Below are positions 20,302 to 31,491 of a stretch of 41,759 nt of DNA, in pieces. The DNA is from Podochytrium sp. JEL0797 (taxonomy: Eukaryota > Chytridiomycota > Chytridiomycetes > Chytridiales > Chytriomycetaceae): positions 1-41,759 of the forward strand of contig JADGJG010000113.1 in NCBI GenBank assembly GCA_027596195.1. The letters run 5' to 3'. The position numbers and the translations under genes are program-made. Numbering within the stretch: the stretch's first letter is position 1; each line of letters starts with the position of its first letter. The notes under the pieces were generated by a model. That model was not told the DNA's origin. It did no database searches and saw only the letters and a program-made list of their open reading frames with translations.

Positions 20302-20411
20302 AATTCCCCACCAACCCTGAAATGTATACCCTTTATTTTTGTGAGTGTGATGGCTTTGTGTGTGCTCGCGGTGGGTTGTGTTTTTGTTTTGTTTTTCGAA
20401 AAGAAATCCGC

Positions 20412-23400
20412 ATGAAGATTGGTCCGCTCCTGGCGTCTCTGCTACTCCTCTTTGCGTCCCAGAGTTTCGCATCCGATCCTCTTGAAGGCGATGCACCTGC
20501 AGAGCAATCCGCGCGACCTGTTTCCGTTGATGCCAACGAATCTCTCTCGCTCGCCGATCCGCTCGTAAACACGCTCGCGAGCGACCCCGCACCCTCTGCC
20601 CTCCCACCAACCGAACCGAACCACATGGATGCACCCAAACTCCAGCAAGAGCACGCCATAGATCGTGCGATGATTGAAACAGACGACCCAATCGCTTCCC
20701 CACCAAATTCCGTACCAAAAGCGGAGCCCGAGATCCTTGTTATACCCGCCACAACCGCCACGATCGATTTGGATCCAATCTCAACGGATACGCCCGCTGT
20801 TCCACTGCATCCCGAATCTGCCTTGAAAGTAGACTCATCAACGATTACATCATCATTACCGCCGGTTCAAACACCCACCACGCCATCCACCGCCCTTGCT
20901 AAAGAAACCCCATCAAATCCTCTTCCTCCTCCTGTCCCCGCGGTGCTCGTAGAGGACGACGAAGAACTCGAATTGGGCGCCGAATGGGTCGTGAAGCTCG
21001 ATCTGCCGCCACTCATGCCTTTCGTACAGACTCAAGAGGAGGATATTTCGAGTGGAGTTGATTCGCTGAGTCTGTCATCATCGTCATCGAGTGTATCGGT
21101 TGGGTCGTCTGTGATTGCCTCTTCGGCTGCGGCAGATTCCAGCAAACCTTCTGCTCTACTGTCTAATTCCAACAGCGGGATTGTGAGCGGCGGTTCAGAA
21201 TCGAGTCGGGGAGGAGAATCGGTGGTCGCTTCGTCGGTTGACCCAACCGTTTCGGCGTATACTCGCGTCAGCGACGTCGTTTCCTCTTCCACCACTGCGT
21301 CAGCTTCCACCCAAACGGACGATCCTCATCCCATGGACGGCAAGATTCTTGAAAACATTATGGCGCGGGCGGTGGAGGAGGCTAAAGAATCGGTGGATGC
21401 TGTGAAGGATGCGGAGGAGAGTTTACGGGTCGATCCGACCGCGAATGATGGTGCTTCTGAATCGGGGGGATTGAATACTCCGGGATCTTTGGCCCCATCT
21501 TCTTCTTCCTTGTCTTTCAGCGTGGCAAATTCCTCCTCTTCCTCCGCGCTGGAATCCATTCAGCCTGTCCAATCACCAACCAACGACTCGACCTCGCCAG
21601 CCTCGGAAACCACTCCCACCGTTTCAGTGTCCGCTATTCCCTCCATTCCGACCTCCCTCAGCTCTGCAACCCCTGACTCAGTCAAGCCACCCCGAACTCC
21701 AACCAAACCCAGCCCCAAGCTCATCAACTCTGAACAATCCACTCCCATCCCAACCATCGCCGCTCTGCCAATCAACAACGCGAACGATCTCACCAACTCC
21801 ACTACCGTCCACCCCACACTCACCACACCCATCCTCGTCTCGAAACTGTCGACCAGCGCAATCCGCCCAAACGCACCGCCAGAAATGAAACCCACAGCTA
21901 TCACCCCACCACCACCCGCAAAGGCCAAAAAACCCCTTTCTCCAACCACCGCCGACTCCCTCTCCAAAAAACCATCCAAAAAGGAAGAACGGTTCAACCA
22001 CGCATCCTTTGACTGCGGCTCCCTCATCCTCGGCTCGAACCCTGGTGCGTCCTCCACTACAGCCATCCTTGTAAAATCCAAAGATCAGTACATGCTCAAC
22101 AAGTGCGAACCCGGGAACGCTCATACCCCCAACTTTGTGATTGTCGAGCTGTGCGACACCATCAAGATTGATACGCTCATGATGGCGAATTACGAGTACT
22201 TTTCGAGCACATTCAAGGACGTGAGGGTGTCGGTGGCTGAACAGTATCCACCGAAAGCGGCGACGGCGGGGAAGGGAGATAAGGGGTGGATGTTGCTGGG
22301 GAGGTTTGTTGCTGCGAATGTGAGGGATGCTCAGGTATAATTATTTGTTGTTATATCAGCATGTCGCCGCGTATATATATATTAAATGCTTCCACTAGTA
22401 CTTCAAAGTCAAAGACCCCCTCATTTTCACGCGCTACCTCAAAATCGAGTTCCTCTCCCACTACGGCACCGAATACTACTGCCCCATGACGCAACTCAAA
22501 GTGTTTGGCAAGACGGAAATGGAAGAGTTTCGCGAGGAGGAGGAGTCCCTCGTGGCGTCGCTGGCCAAGGAGGACGAGGCGATGCAGGAAGCCATTCGGA
22601 GCGTCGCAATTCGCGCGGTCCAGGAAATTGATGCTGTGGCCGCGTGCTCCGGGGATGCATGTACGGGGTTGACGGTGGGCGCGGGGGAAGTGGTGGGGTG
22701 GATGGAATCCATGGAGAATGTGATTTTTCCCAAACGGGCTAATCCCATTGCTCTGGAGGAAGCTGGAGTCACGAGTGAAGGGTCAGCGACGAAAGGGGCA
22801 GGACAAGGAGGCGACGCGATGGCATCTTCGTTTTGGGATTCGGCGGTTTCTCCCGCGGACAGCAGTCACGTCCTCTCTCCCGACTATTTCCGCCTGTTTA
22901 TGGAAAGCCAAGACCAAAGCCCTACTGCTGCCGTATCCACCTCGCCGGCCTCAGCCTCATCTCCCACCGCGGAAGACCACGCCCCTCAAACCACTTTGGA
23001 CCACCCCTTACCGCCACCCCCACCCCCGCCTCCGACGCACTCGGGAACAAGCCAAGAATCCATCTTCAAGACCATTTCGAAGCGTCTCGCGCTGCTGGAA
23101 CGCAACTCGACGCTGTCGTACCAGTTTATCGAGGAGCAGAGTCGCGCTTATCATGCCGCGTTTGTGAGGGTCGAAATGGCGAGGCAGGAGGCCATCAAGA
23201 AGGCGTTGGGGGAGTGTAATCGAACCATGACGAGGGTGGTGCGGGATTTGGTGAGTTTGTTGTTTTTGGTTTCGCGGGGCTGATTGCTTTGTTTTTGCGC
23301 AGGCGAAAGATTATGAAGCTGCTTGGAGTCTGTTGCTGCGCGATTTGGAGCGACAGAGGCGGATTTCTGATTCGCGTATGAAGGACGTGGAACGGAGTGT

Positions 23401-24514
23401 GGAAAAGCTTGGTGAAAGGGTATTTCTTCCGTTTTTTCTAATTTTTCTCATTGGAAAGGCTGACTAATTCTCTCCTTCGACACGCATAGATGAACCGCCA
23501 AATATTTTACGAATTTGTAATGGTGATTCTCCTCGTCCTCCTCCTCACACGCATCTTCACACCCTCTCCAATCCCTACGCTCTCCCTCGACACCTTCTCG
23601 CCGATTGGCACACCCCGCACATTCCGCAAACACATATCCCCCTACTTTTCTCGCTACATCTCCGCCGTCCCAGCCGCTTCTGCAACCTCCCCGCAACCTC
23701 CCACCGCACCGGGGCAGCAAGACGGACAAATCCTCGTGGAGGCACTGGATCCACTCGCGTTTCCAGGCGTGCATCCCGACCCGCCACGCACCCCGTCGAT
23801 CCGGGTGTCGAGTAGACTCCAAACTTTTGCAACGCTGAGTGAGGAAGATGATGAATCGTTGGCAGGGTTTGACGCAGCGTCTCGCATTTCGGGTGCTGGG
23901 ATGGGCGACGAGGAAGTGTTGAGTTCGCCAGACGCGTCGCTGTATCCAGAGTATGGCGATGGATATCATCCTTTATTGGACGATGAAGATGTGATGGATG
24001 GGAATGAGGAAGTCGGCGAGGAGTCTGCCGGGGAGGAAGATCTGTATTTGAACGGTGTTGTTCCCGAGACGGACAGCGAGTTTCATCCCGCGCAGGAAGA
24101 GGAATTATTGCCTGGGATTATGTCACCTGTGAGGAATCTGTCGCCATTGCCAATGCTGGGTTTGGTAGTGGATGGGAAGCTGCCGCTGGAGAGAATTAAG
24201 CGTGGCGAAGGGAGAGTTCAATCGGAACCGACGACACCAACTGGGTCGTTGCATGAAAGGTTTCCGATGCCTGGGTGAGTTGTCTTTTCGGTTTCACCTT
24301 CACTTGCGCTTGACTGATTTTTTTTCTTTGTGTTCGTGTGGGGCCAAGGGGTGCAAAACGGAAACGCAAGCGACGTCGCTCGTTGGCCGGGTTGAGGCTC
24401 GAATCTCAGTCCGAATCGATTCAATCGACCACGTCTCCCACGAATGAGTCTGAATTGTCGCCAGCGAGTGCCCACTCTGTATCACCCACTTCCGAAAATA
24501 GTGATGTGGCTTAA
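20412..24514 (+). CDS. SLP1: SUN-domain protein of the SLP1/SUCO (mid-SUN) type
   Basis: Five exons (20412-22334, 22399-23250, 23303-23419, 23490-24274, 24349-24514) give about 1,280 residues. A cleavable signal peptide (MKIGPLLASLLLLFASQSFA) is followed by about 500 Ser/Thr/Pro-rich, probably glycosylated luminal residues. The SUN domain (~525-690) opens NHASFDCGSLILGSNPGA and has YMLNKCEP, FVIVELCDTIKIDTLMMAN, YFSSTFKDVRVSV, and TRYLKIEFLSHYGTEYYCP after intron 1. A coiled-coil region (~870-965) leads to one membrane span (VMVILLVLLLTRIF, ~968-985). A long acidic tail with a KRKRKRRRS cluster follows. Mid-SUN proteins of this layout lie in ER/nuclear-envelope membranes; yeast Slp1 with Emp65 protects soluble ER proteins. 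The start chosen is the ATG of the signal peptide; the frame is open further upstream. Confidence 0.85.
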
Positions 24515-24686
24515 TTTTTAAAAGGCTGTGATTGTGCATTATATGGATAAAGGGCTTGCTTCTCGTCCCCATTAATAAAAATACGGGTCTTAGAAATTTC
24601 GAAGAAACGACCAGAGAAACGACTCTCCGTTTTTTTTTCGACAGACGGAGATTGAAAAATTGGTTTCGGAATCGAATTTTTTCCGC

Positions 24687-27471
24687 ATGTCCTCGCCCCC
24701 CCAATACCGAGAGGTCTGCGACCCGAGCACGGGAACAACGTTCTTTCTGAACATCGCTACGGGTCAATTCCAATGGGACCGACCTCTGGATGGCATTGTG
24801 TGAGTGTCGAAATCGTGCAATGGCTTGTGTGTGTCTGATCTCCTGCTGATGCTCTCTCTCTCTCTCTCTCTCTCGACGATCATAATCTGGCACAAATGCA
24901 GCCAAATGAAGAACCCTGAAGGAGCTGAAGACGAATGGTGGGAGCTTTACGACGAGATCAGAAACCTGGTATGTGTCTCGTTGGCAACCACGGAGCCTGC
25001 AGATTTGCTTTGCCGCACCCGAGACTCATCCTCGTTCACTCTTGCAGCCATACTATTACAATACTGGAACTGGACAAACGGAGTGGAGACGGCCCTTGGA
25101 GGGAATCATCATCCCGGTAAATTTTTGAAATTGATTCGCGAGGGTCAATGAAGGGGGGGTTTTTCGCTGACTTGTGCCTTTTCCGCAATTCCCTTTCACG
25201 TCCATCAGTTGAGGACTCTTCAGGTTTGTTGTGTGGGCGGCACTCCTTCCTATCGTGAAAAAAAACTGAATGTCATTCATTCCGGCGATTTTTGAACAGA
25301 ACACCTCCGTCGGCCAAAACATGTCGACTGCAGTGAAGCGAATGTCGACCATGAGTGCCACCATGTTGAGCAACTACAGTTCCGAAGATGATTCTGATAC
25401 CACCAAGGAGTCGTCAACCCGAAACGTGCCAACCCCGAACGCTTCGCCGCTTCACCAGCAGGCATCCTTCTCGTCCATCACGAACCAGTCCGTGCGCAGC
25501 AACAACAATGCCATGAGCAACAACTCTGGAAACAATAGAAAGTACGAACAGTTGGGGATGGTCAGTGGAGGCAGCAGTGTTGCGGCCAAGTCCGTGGAAG
25601 CGGGTGTCGGACGATGGTCGCCGGCTGCGTCTCCTGGGACTATGTCGCCTTCTATTCAAATATCTAGAGACTCATCGAACGGTTTGTGAATTGCGCTGGA
25701 ATCGTATATCGAGTGCAACTTATTCTGGCCATTTCGACAGATGGCAAACTCCCGCCAACCTCACCTCTCAGCCCAAGCGGATCGAGAATTCAAAACAGGC
25801 TTCCGAGAAGACATATCGAAACGGTCTACAACCCAAACTTGGCGTCGTTGCCCAAAGTCAAGCCTGAGTGAGTCATTCATTATGGAAAGATCCATGACAA
25901 GTGGCTCATTTCCCCTTCAAAATAGTATCCTGATGCCTGACGATTTGACCTCTCACATGACTAAATTCCGAATCGACGGCTTTGCCAAGGAGCATTTCAC
26001 GGAACAAACACGCGGACTTATTTTCAGGCACAAGCTCACGGTGGAGGAAGTTTTGACGTACCAAAGAGTATGTATTCGTTACTTCAGGCGAATAGACCGT
26101 AATTCTGATCTAATTGTCTTGACCAGGATCCGTTGCGAACGCCCCTAATGGAGAGCCTGCCGAAAAATCACCACAAGGACGCCTTGAAAAGTTTCCGATT
26201 GGTCCAAAAGATTATGAGCGATACTTGCGCCGGACCTCCTTACCTTGGAACCGTGCGAGAAGTCCAAGCTCTGCTCGCCATTGGAGTCACGTCGAAATTC
26301 ATGAGAGACGAAATTTACGTCCAAGTTTGCAAGGTAAACGTTGCGCAACTCGTTGTCTGGACCCGCTCTGTTCTAACTCGCCCTTTCCATCGATCCACAG
26401 CAAGTAAGAAGTAATCCTTACGCCGAATCCACTTTCCGAGGCTGGCTTCTCCTCTGCGTCATCGCCATCACGTTCCCTCCCTCCCGAGAATTTGAGGAAT
26501 ACATGAAAACTTTTACGCTCGAACACTACGAAGGCGTCCCTATTTCCTCTTGGTCCCCCGCCGCCCCCGTACCGTACTGGGGTCAAGACTCAAAATCACC
26601 AGAAAACGCCGCCATCGCTGTCCTTGCGAAATTCTGCAATAAAAAGCTGATTCGGATCTGTCGCGTGGGTGCGCGCGGCAAGACGCCCATGATTCAGGAA
26701 ATCGAACGGCAGCAGGAGGCGCCGTTCCGTGCGTCGCTGTTTGGCGAGACGTTGGAGGAAATTATGGCCGTCCAGGCACTCGAGAATCCGAAAGACAGTG
26801 CTGGGCGCAAGCTCGCGCTTCCGAGGATTTTGCTGTTTTTGACGGACGCGATTTTGAGTCTGAATGGGTGTCAGACGGAGGGAATTTTCCGTGTTCCTGG
26901 AGACATTGATTTGGTGAACGGTAAGGAGTTGAAGCTGTGTGTGTTGTTTACGCTGTCTGTGATTCTAACAGTTTACCGCAGACCTTCGAATTCGCCTTGA
27001 ACGCGGAAAGTACGACATGACGGGAATCAGCGACCCTCACGTACCTTCTTCCCTCTTGAAATTGTGGCTTCGTGAGCTCGCAGAGCCACTGATTCCAGCA
27101 AATCTGTATGACGATTGTATCGATATCGGGCGCGAAGCGATGGTGATGGGATCACAGGAAGACGTCGGAGCCTTGGCGTATGAATTGCTGGAAGAGCTTC
27201 CTGATATTAACCACCGGGTTGCTCTTTATATGCTGAAGTTTTTGAAGGTAGTTTTTGTTGAATGTCGTGTGCAATTGTCGTGTCCTAAACTTTGTTTCCG
27301 CAGGTTGTCGCCGACAAGCAAAATCAAACACTGACCAGAATGACGCACGCCAACATTGCTTTGGTTTTTGCGCCCAACTTCCTGAGATGCCCATCGGATG
27401 ATCCGATGATTATTTTCGAAAACACCAAGTTTGAGCAATCCCTCATAAGGGTTCTGCTGACACATGATTAA
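24687..27471 (+). CDS. ARHGAP39: WW-WW-MyTH4-RhoGAP protein, ARHGAP39/Vilse-like
   Basis: Eleven exons (24687-24799, 24902-24968, 25048-25116, 25209-25223, 25300-25681, 25741-25867, 25926-26067, 26127-26333, 26401-26920, 26982-27247, 27304-27471) give about 691 residues. WW1 (~7-34) lacks the first Trp but keeps FQWDRP. WW2 (~45-75) has both (EDEWWELY and TEWRRP). A Ser/Asn-rich linker leads to a MyTH4 domain (~230-390; DPLRTPLMESL, ALKSFRLVQKIM, EIYVQVCKQ, RGWLLLCVIAITFPPS). The RhoGAP domain (~480-691) has the arginine finger in TEGIFRVPGD and LLKLWLRELAEPLIP. The family stimulates GTP hydrolysis by Rac/Cdc42-type GTPases at the cytoskeleton. Exon 4 is a 15-nt microexon. The domain call is strong. 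Confidence 0.88.
24852..24874 (+). repeat. (CT)n microsatellite in intron 1 of the RhoGAP gene
   Basis: An uninterrupted CT run of 23 nt lies before the acceptor of intron 1 and extends its pyrimidine tract. It is likely length-polymorphic. Confidence 0.85.
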
Positions 27472-28426
27472 TTCTTTTTCTTCGTTGTTTCTTCACGTTG
27501 ACATAAAATAAACAAAAATGAGAGTTTAAAATAGGTGCATTTTTTGGTATGCCTTTGCGATAAAGGACGTTGGGCGTTACTTTTTTTACCTTCCAATGGC
27601 CCGTAGAGGTCAGACGCCAGGCCCGCGGAAGAACTTGACCAAACCCTTGGCTGACAATGGCACGACTGCGAGCTCCCTTTTTCGGATGACTTATTTCACG
27701 TACTCAAGCAACCGGGCCGCCCATTTGAATAACAACTTCAACGCAGCAATTTCAAAAATAAAAGTAGTCTTCCCCCCTTACCACAGCGCCTTGCGGAACG
27801 CGCTCTCTCTCCAAGGGACGGCTGTGGGCTTGGGCAAAAAAAAGAACGATGATCGATTCAAAATAGGGCAACCTCAAGCTCTTTGCACCATGCATCTTTC
27901 TTGTTCTGCAAAGCGAGAAGATGGTGGGATGTGTGGTCGTGGCATTCGACGCAATCAAAAAGGAATATCAATTGGCTCCGGTCCAGAACTTTGACTTCCC
28001 CATACAACAGGAGATTCTGGCATTCGACAGTGCCTGAAAAGGATGTTTGCGGTATTATATTACTGTTCTTTATTTAATCCCTGGTTCGGACGCGCTCACC
28101 GTTTGAATATGGGTTTGAGGAATTAGATGCCTGTTTAAAAAAAAATATTCAAAAAATTTTGGTTTTTTGTTTAAATTGTATTAGCCTCTGTGACGAGTGG
28201 TGGAGACATTTTTTGTCGCTGCTTTAACAAGGTGCGCCCACTGTGAAATAACCTTGCCCGTTGGACACCACCACCAAAACCGCACCGGCCACAATTTTCA
28301 CAATACTGACGCCAGAGCAATTGGATGCATTTCCATAATTGACTCCAACGCGACGGATTCAAAATCAGCGACCTCGGAAATACACTCTGCGTCAGATTGA
28401 ATGTGACGCAAAGCCTCCCCTCTTGT

Positions 28427-28466
28427 TCAAAATCAAACTCCGAAATCATCAATCAACATCCAGGCA
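28427..28466. repeat. 40-bp direct repeat, copy 1
   Basis: This is identical to 28666-28705, 239 bp further on in the same orientation; weaker similarity continues a little upstream of both copies. It marks a local tandem duplication of part of a decayed gene or element. Confidence 0.8.
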
Positions 28467-28665
28467 GAAAATTGAATTTGCGTATTTTTTCCGGCCACAC
28501 TGCAGAATGTATCAGGCACGACATTGACGTAATCTTCCGAGTCTCAAACACGCGTTCGATTCTTTTGTTTTTTTGGATTTTCGGCGGCGGTCAATTGGGA
28601 AAGTCTGCGAAATGCCCTCGCGTTCCGGTGAACCTCCACAAGCATTTCAAAGCCACGCCTCTCGC

Positions 28666-28705
28666 TCAAAATCAAACTCCGAAATCATCAATCAACATCC
28701 AGGCA
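28666..28705. repeat. 40-bp direct repeat, copy 2
   Basis: Second copy of the repeat at 28427-28466. The sequence after it differs from that after copy 1, so the duplicated unit has been interrupted. Confidence 0.8.
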
Positions 28706-28960
28706 CAGGCTCAAGCGCGTTTGCATGTTCACTCATGTTCAAAGAGAAATTGAAGGTGGACGGCACCGTCGAAGGATTCAAAGTGCGAATGCGTCGCAGC
28801 GAAATAAAATACAAGAATGAAATTACGGCTGTTGTTGGTCGTGGGGGTGGGATGGTTTTGCTTGACCGCCTGGAAAGGGGAGGAAAGGGGTGATTTCAAG
28901 GGCGTCTGACATATTTTTTTTCTCCTCTCCTTCAACAATTTGATGAATCATCTTCTTTTA

Positions 28961-30604
28961 TTAATGCTCTTGCATATAATGACTCAACGGAGTCTGCACT
29001 GCCGAACCATATCCATATCTTCCAACTTCAGAATGATCGTCCTCCCCCCCCTCTCCCTCGCTTTCCGATGATCCACCCATTTCGTTGACCAGGTTCGCCT
29101 GCAAAAATGAGAAACTCGTCAGTGTATGTAACTCGGTGAAAAATCCACAAAAAAACTCACAAAGTTGCTTTGCGAAATACGCGCGATTTCTGTTACAGTG
29201 GGGTTAGTTTGGGTCGAGAAGAGATCAGAATATTTGGCGGAAACACTTACCCATCGCCATATTCATTTTTGTGCGGTCCCCCAGCGAAGAATTGGTGGAT
29301 CGAAGAATCGAGTCGAGCATCTTTTTGGTCTTGATGGACAAATCAAACATTTCGACCTCCTTTCCTTTCGGGCACGGAGTCCAAACCAACACGCAGAGTC
29401 GCGTAATGATATCTGCGGCTTCTGGATTCTGAAATGCGGGGATGGAATGGAGAGAGTCCCTGAAACGTTTGGATTCGGGAGTTTCGACAAAATTGGCGAG
29501 CAGCGCGTCGATTGTTGGGTCGGGGATGGCAGCAAGTTTCATGAACGTGAGCCGATGATCCTTGAATCGAGAAACAAGAACGGAATGAGCAAATCATATG
29601 GGGAACGCCAGTTACGAAAATACCAAATGCTTCTTGTTCCGTTCCGCAAACAAAACCAACGTCTCAATCACTTTTTGACGATCCATCACAGCACACGCGT
29701 CCATCAGTTTCGTGCGACAATTCATCATTCGAATCATGTGTTTGCGGATTCGGTTCAGATCGACACAACTCGACACGATCGTGAACGTGTCGAAAATCTC
29801 GTCAATCTCTTTCATGTCTTGGATGCTCGGAATACTCCGGAGCGCGATTTTGGCAAACTCGCATTCGGGTTGGCCGTATAGTTCGGTGGAGCTCATGACT
29901 GTTTGGGGGGTCGTTGTCGGGGTGTTGGTTGGGCTCGGGGCGTTGGCAATGGCGCCGGTGTCGGTTGAATTGAATAGGTTGATCCAGAATAGATCGTCTT
30001 CCGGTTGGACCTGTCCTCCTTTTGAAGTTGACGCGCTGGAGATTTGCAGGCTTCCATTTGCAGGTGTTGCAGAAGACGTTTGCAGCGAAACCATGGCGCG
30101 CAAAGCCTGTATCTCAGACAGCATCTCCGCCTGTTTGCCCTCCATGGATTTGATCTGGCCCATGCACAGCAGGGTCTTGAGTTTTTCGACGCTGCACCCG
30201 GGACATCTGGATAGAAGAAGAGTAAGAATAAACTAATCGATGTTAAACACGCACCGTGTCGTTTCCCCTAGCGACTGCGGCACTGAGCTGCGCAAGTCGA
30301 TGGCGACGCCGTGCTGCCTCAGCACGGCATTCTCCGCCGTTGCGGCGAGCAGCTGCTGCCTCAACAAGGCGGCTTCGGCATCGGGCAGCGCAGCGCTGCG
30401 GCCGTCGACAATGGCTTGAAGGGCGGCCACTTTCTGCTCAAGACCAAAGACGTGGTCCTGGCGCCGCTGCCGAAAAGCCCTTTGCGCTTCGAGGCTCTTG
30501 AGCTGCTTCAAGTCGGTGGGGTCCACAGTGCGTGGCTTGCGTCCGGCCCGCTTCTTTCCCGCCTTGGCTTCGGACGTATCGGCATGCAGCCCTGAGTCGC
30601 TCAT
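28961..30604 (-). CDS. bZIP transcription factor, AP-1/YAP-like, with an atypical basic region
   Basis: Five exons (30604-30255, 30206-29624, 29560-29251, 29189-29161, 29098-28961) give about 469 residues. The N-terminus has a basic run (KKRAGRKPR) and then KSLEAQRAFRQRRQDHVFG followed by LEQKVAALQAI, a basic region leading into a leucine zipper. AQRAFRxR is the Pap1/Yap signature. The invariant Asn, seven residues before the conserved Arg, is replaced by Ser (about residue 37). A Cys-containing segment CPGCSVEKLKTLLC opens the second exon. The C-terminal half is helical, and the protein ends in an acidic and Gly-rich tail. Exon 4 is only 29 nt. DNA binding and stress regulation are plausible from the family but unproven. 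Confidence 0.8.
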
Positions 30605-31491
30605 TTTTGGAAATGGGAATTGGAAATGAAACGAAAAGGAAAGTAGGAGTGGGGGAGGTATTCCACAGCGAGGGGGCTTCAAACGACGCGTCCCTCCCTC
30701 TAAACCACCTCTGCGCGATATCTCTAACCACCGAAAAGAAAGAAAAAAACGCACACTGCACTGATGCACTGCCCACACCTCCCGCACCATCTCCTTCTCT
30801 CCAAAATCCTTGGAATCCTACCAAGCCCTTTCTGAATGTTACAGGAGAACGGGGGGGGGGCGGGGGTGTTTTTTCATCATTTGGGAGGAGTTGAAGAAAG
30901 AAAACGCGACTCAAAATGCCGAAAGACATCGAATCGGCCAGCAGCCCGAAGGCCACGCAAGGTTCTGATCGCCGAGCGACCCGGCATCCAATACAACAGT
31001 GAAAGACACGCCCGATTTCATACCGATCTGTTTGAGTGGCGATTTCACGGGGCATCAATCCCGCTACTGAGCCGATCGGTCGACATCGATTTAATTAAGC
31101 TGCGAACACCAGCTCCATACGGAGCACCTTGCTTGTTGTCGCTGAAACTGGGGTGCATCGGGACTCACAAAACCTCTGCCACAGCTCTCCGTCTGCGTGA
31201 AACGCGACTGCAAGCTACGGTTTCATTGGCTTTTTCCACATGGGCTGATGGACAGTCACTGGTTGGACACGGAGGTTTGGATGCATGGAGGGGGAAAAAA
31301 GGGGTGCTTTGACAGGTGAAGGAACACGGAACGCGGAAGGAGGTGAGAGTGGTTGGGCAGATCGGGTTCTGATAACACAAAAAATTGAGTGTAAGTAGGG
31401 TGCGTGATGGGTTGGCGGTTATTGTGCTTTCCTTCGCGACTGATATTTTTTCGGGATTGTTTTTGTTTTGTTCTGATTTCTTTCGCAAAAC
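30605..31491. other. Long divergent intergenic region (bZIP / CDC43 promoters)
   Basis: 887 bp separate the start codons of the minus-strand bZIP gene and the plus-strand prenyltransferase gene, the longest clean intergenic gap in the window. Open frames here lack codon bias. A G-run (near 30850), T-runs near both starts and a TTAATTAA palindrome at 31091-31098 are visible. I see no RNA gene or repeat. Confidence 0.4.

Larger units (their letters stand above)
27472..28960. other. Decayed gene-remnant region with broken reading frames
   Basis: No intact gene is visible. On the plus strand an exon-like frame ending at 28037 (containing KMVGCVVVAFDAIKKEYQL) has good codon bias and a possible acceptor near 27870, but no start exon. 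On the minus strand a frame ending at 28224 (containing SIVKIVAGAVLVVVSNGQGY) is preceded, in a different frame, by EGRLCVTFNLTQSVFPRS, as if frameshifted. A 40-bp direct repeat links two parts of the stretch. I recognise none of the peptides. Together these look like relics of one or two small genes. Confidence 0.35.

Noticed and set aside
27596..27994. 132-codon plus-strand ORF as a gene
   Set aside because: The composition is atypical, no motif is seen, and the later part runs in the wrong frame relative to the better coding-like frame ending at 28037.
30836..31312. 158-codon ORF in the bZIP-CDC43 intergenic region
   Set aside because: It lacks codon bias, begins in a G-run and has no recognisable domain; most likely chance in a GC-balanced promoter region.
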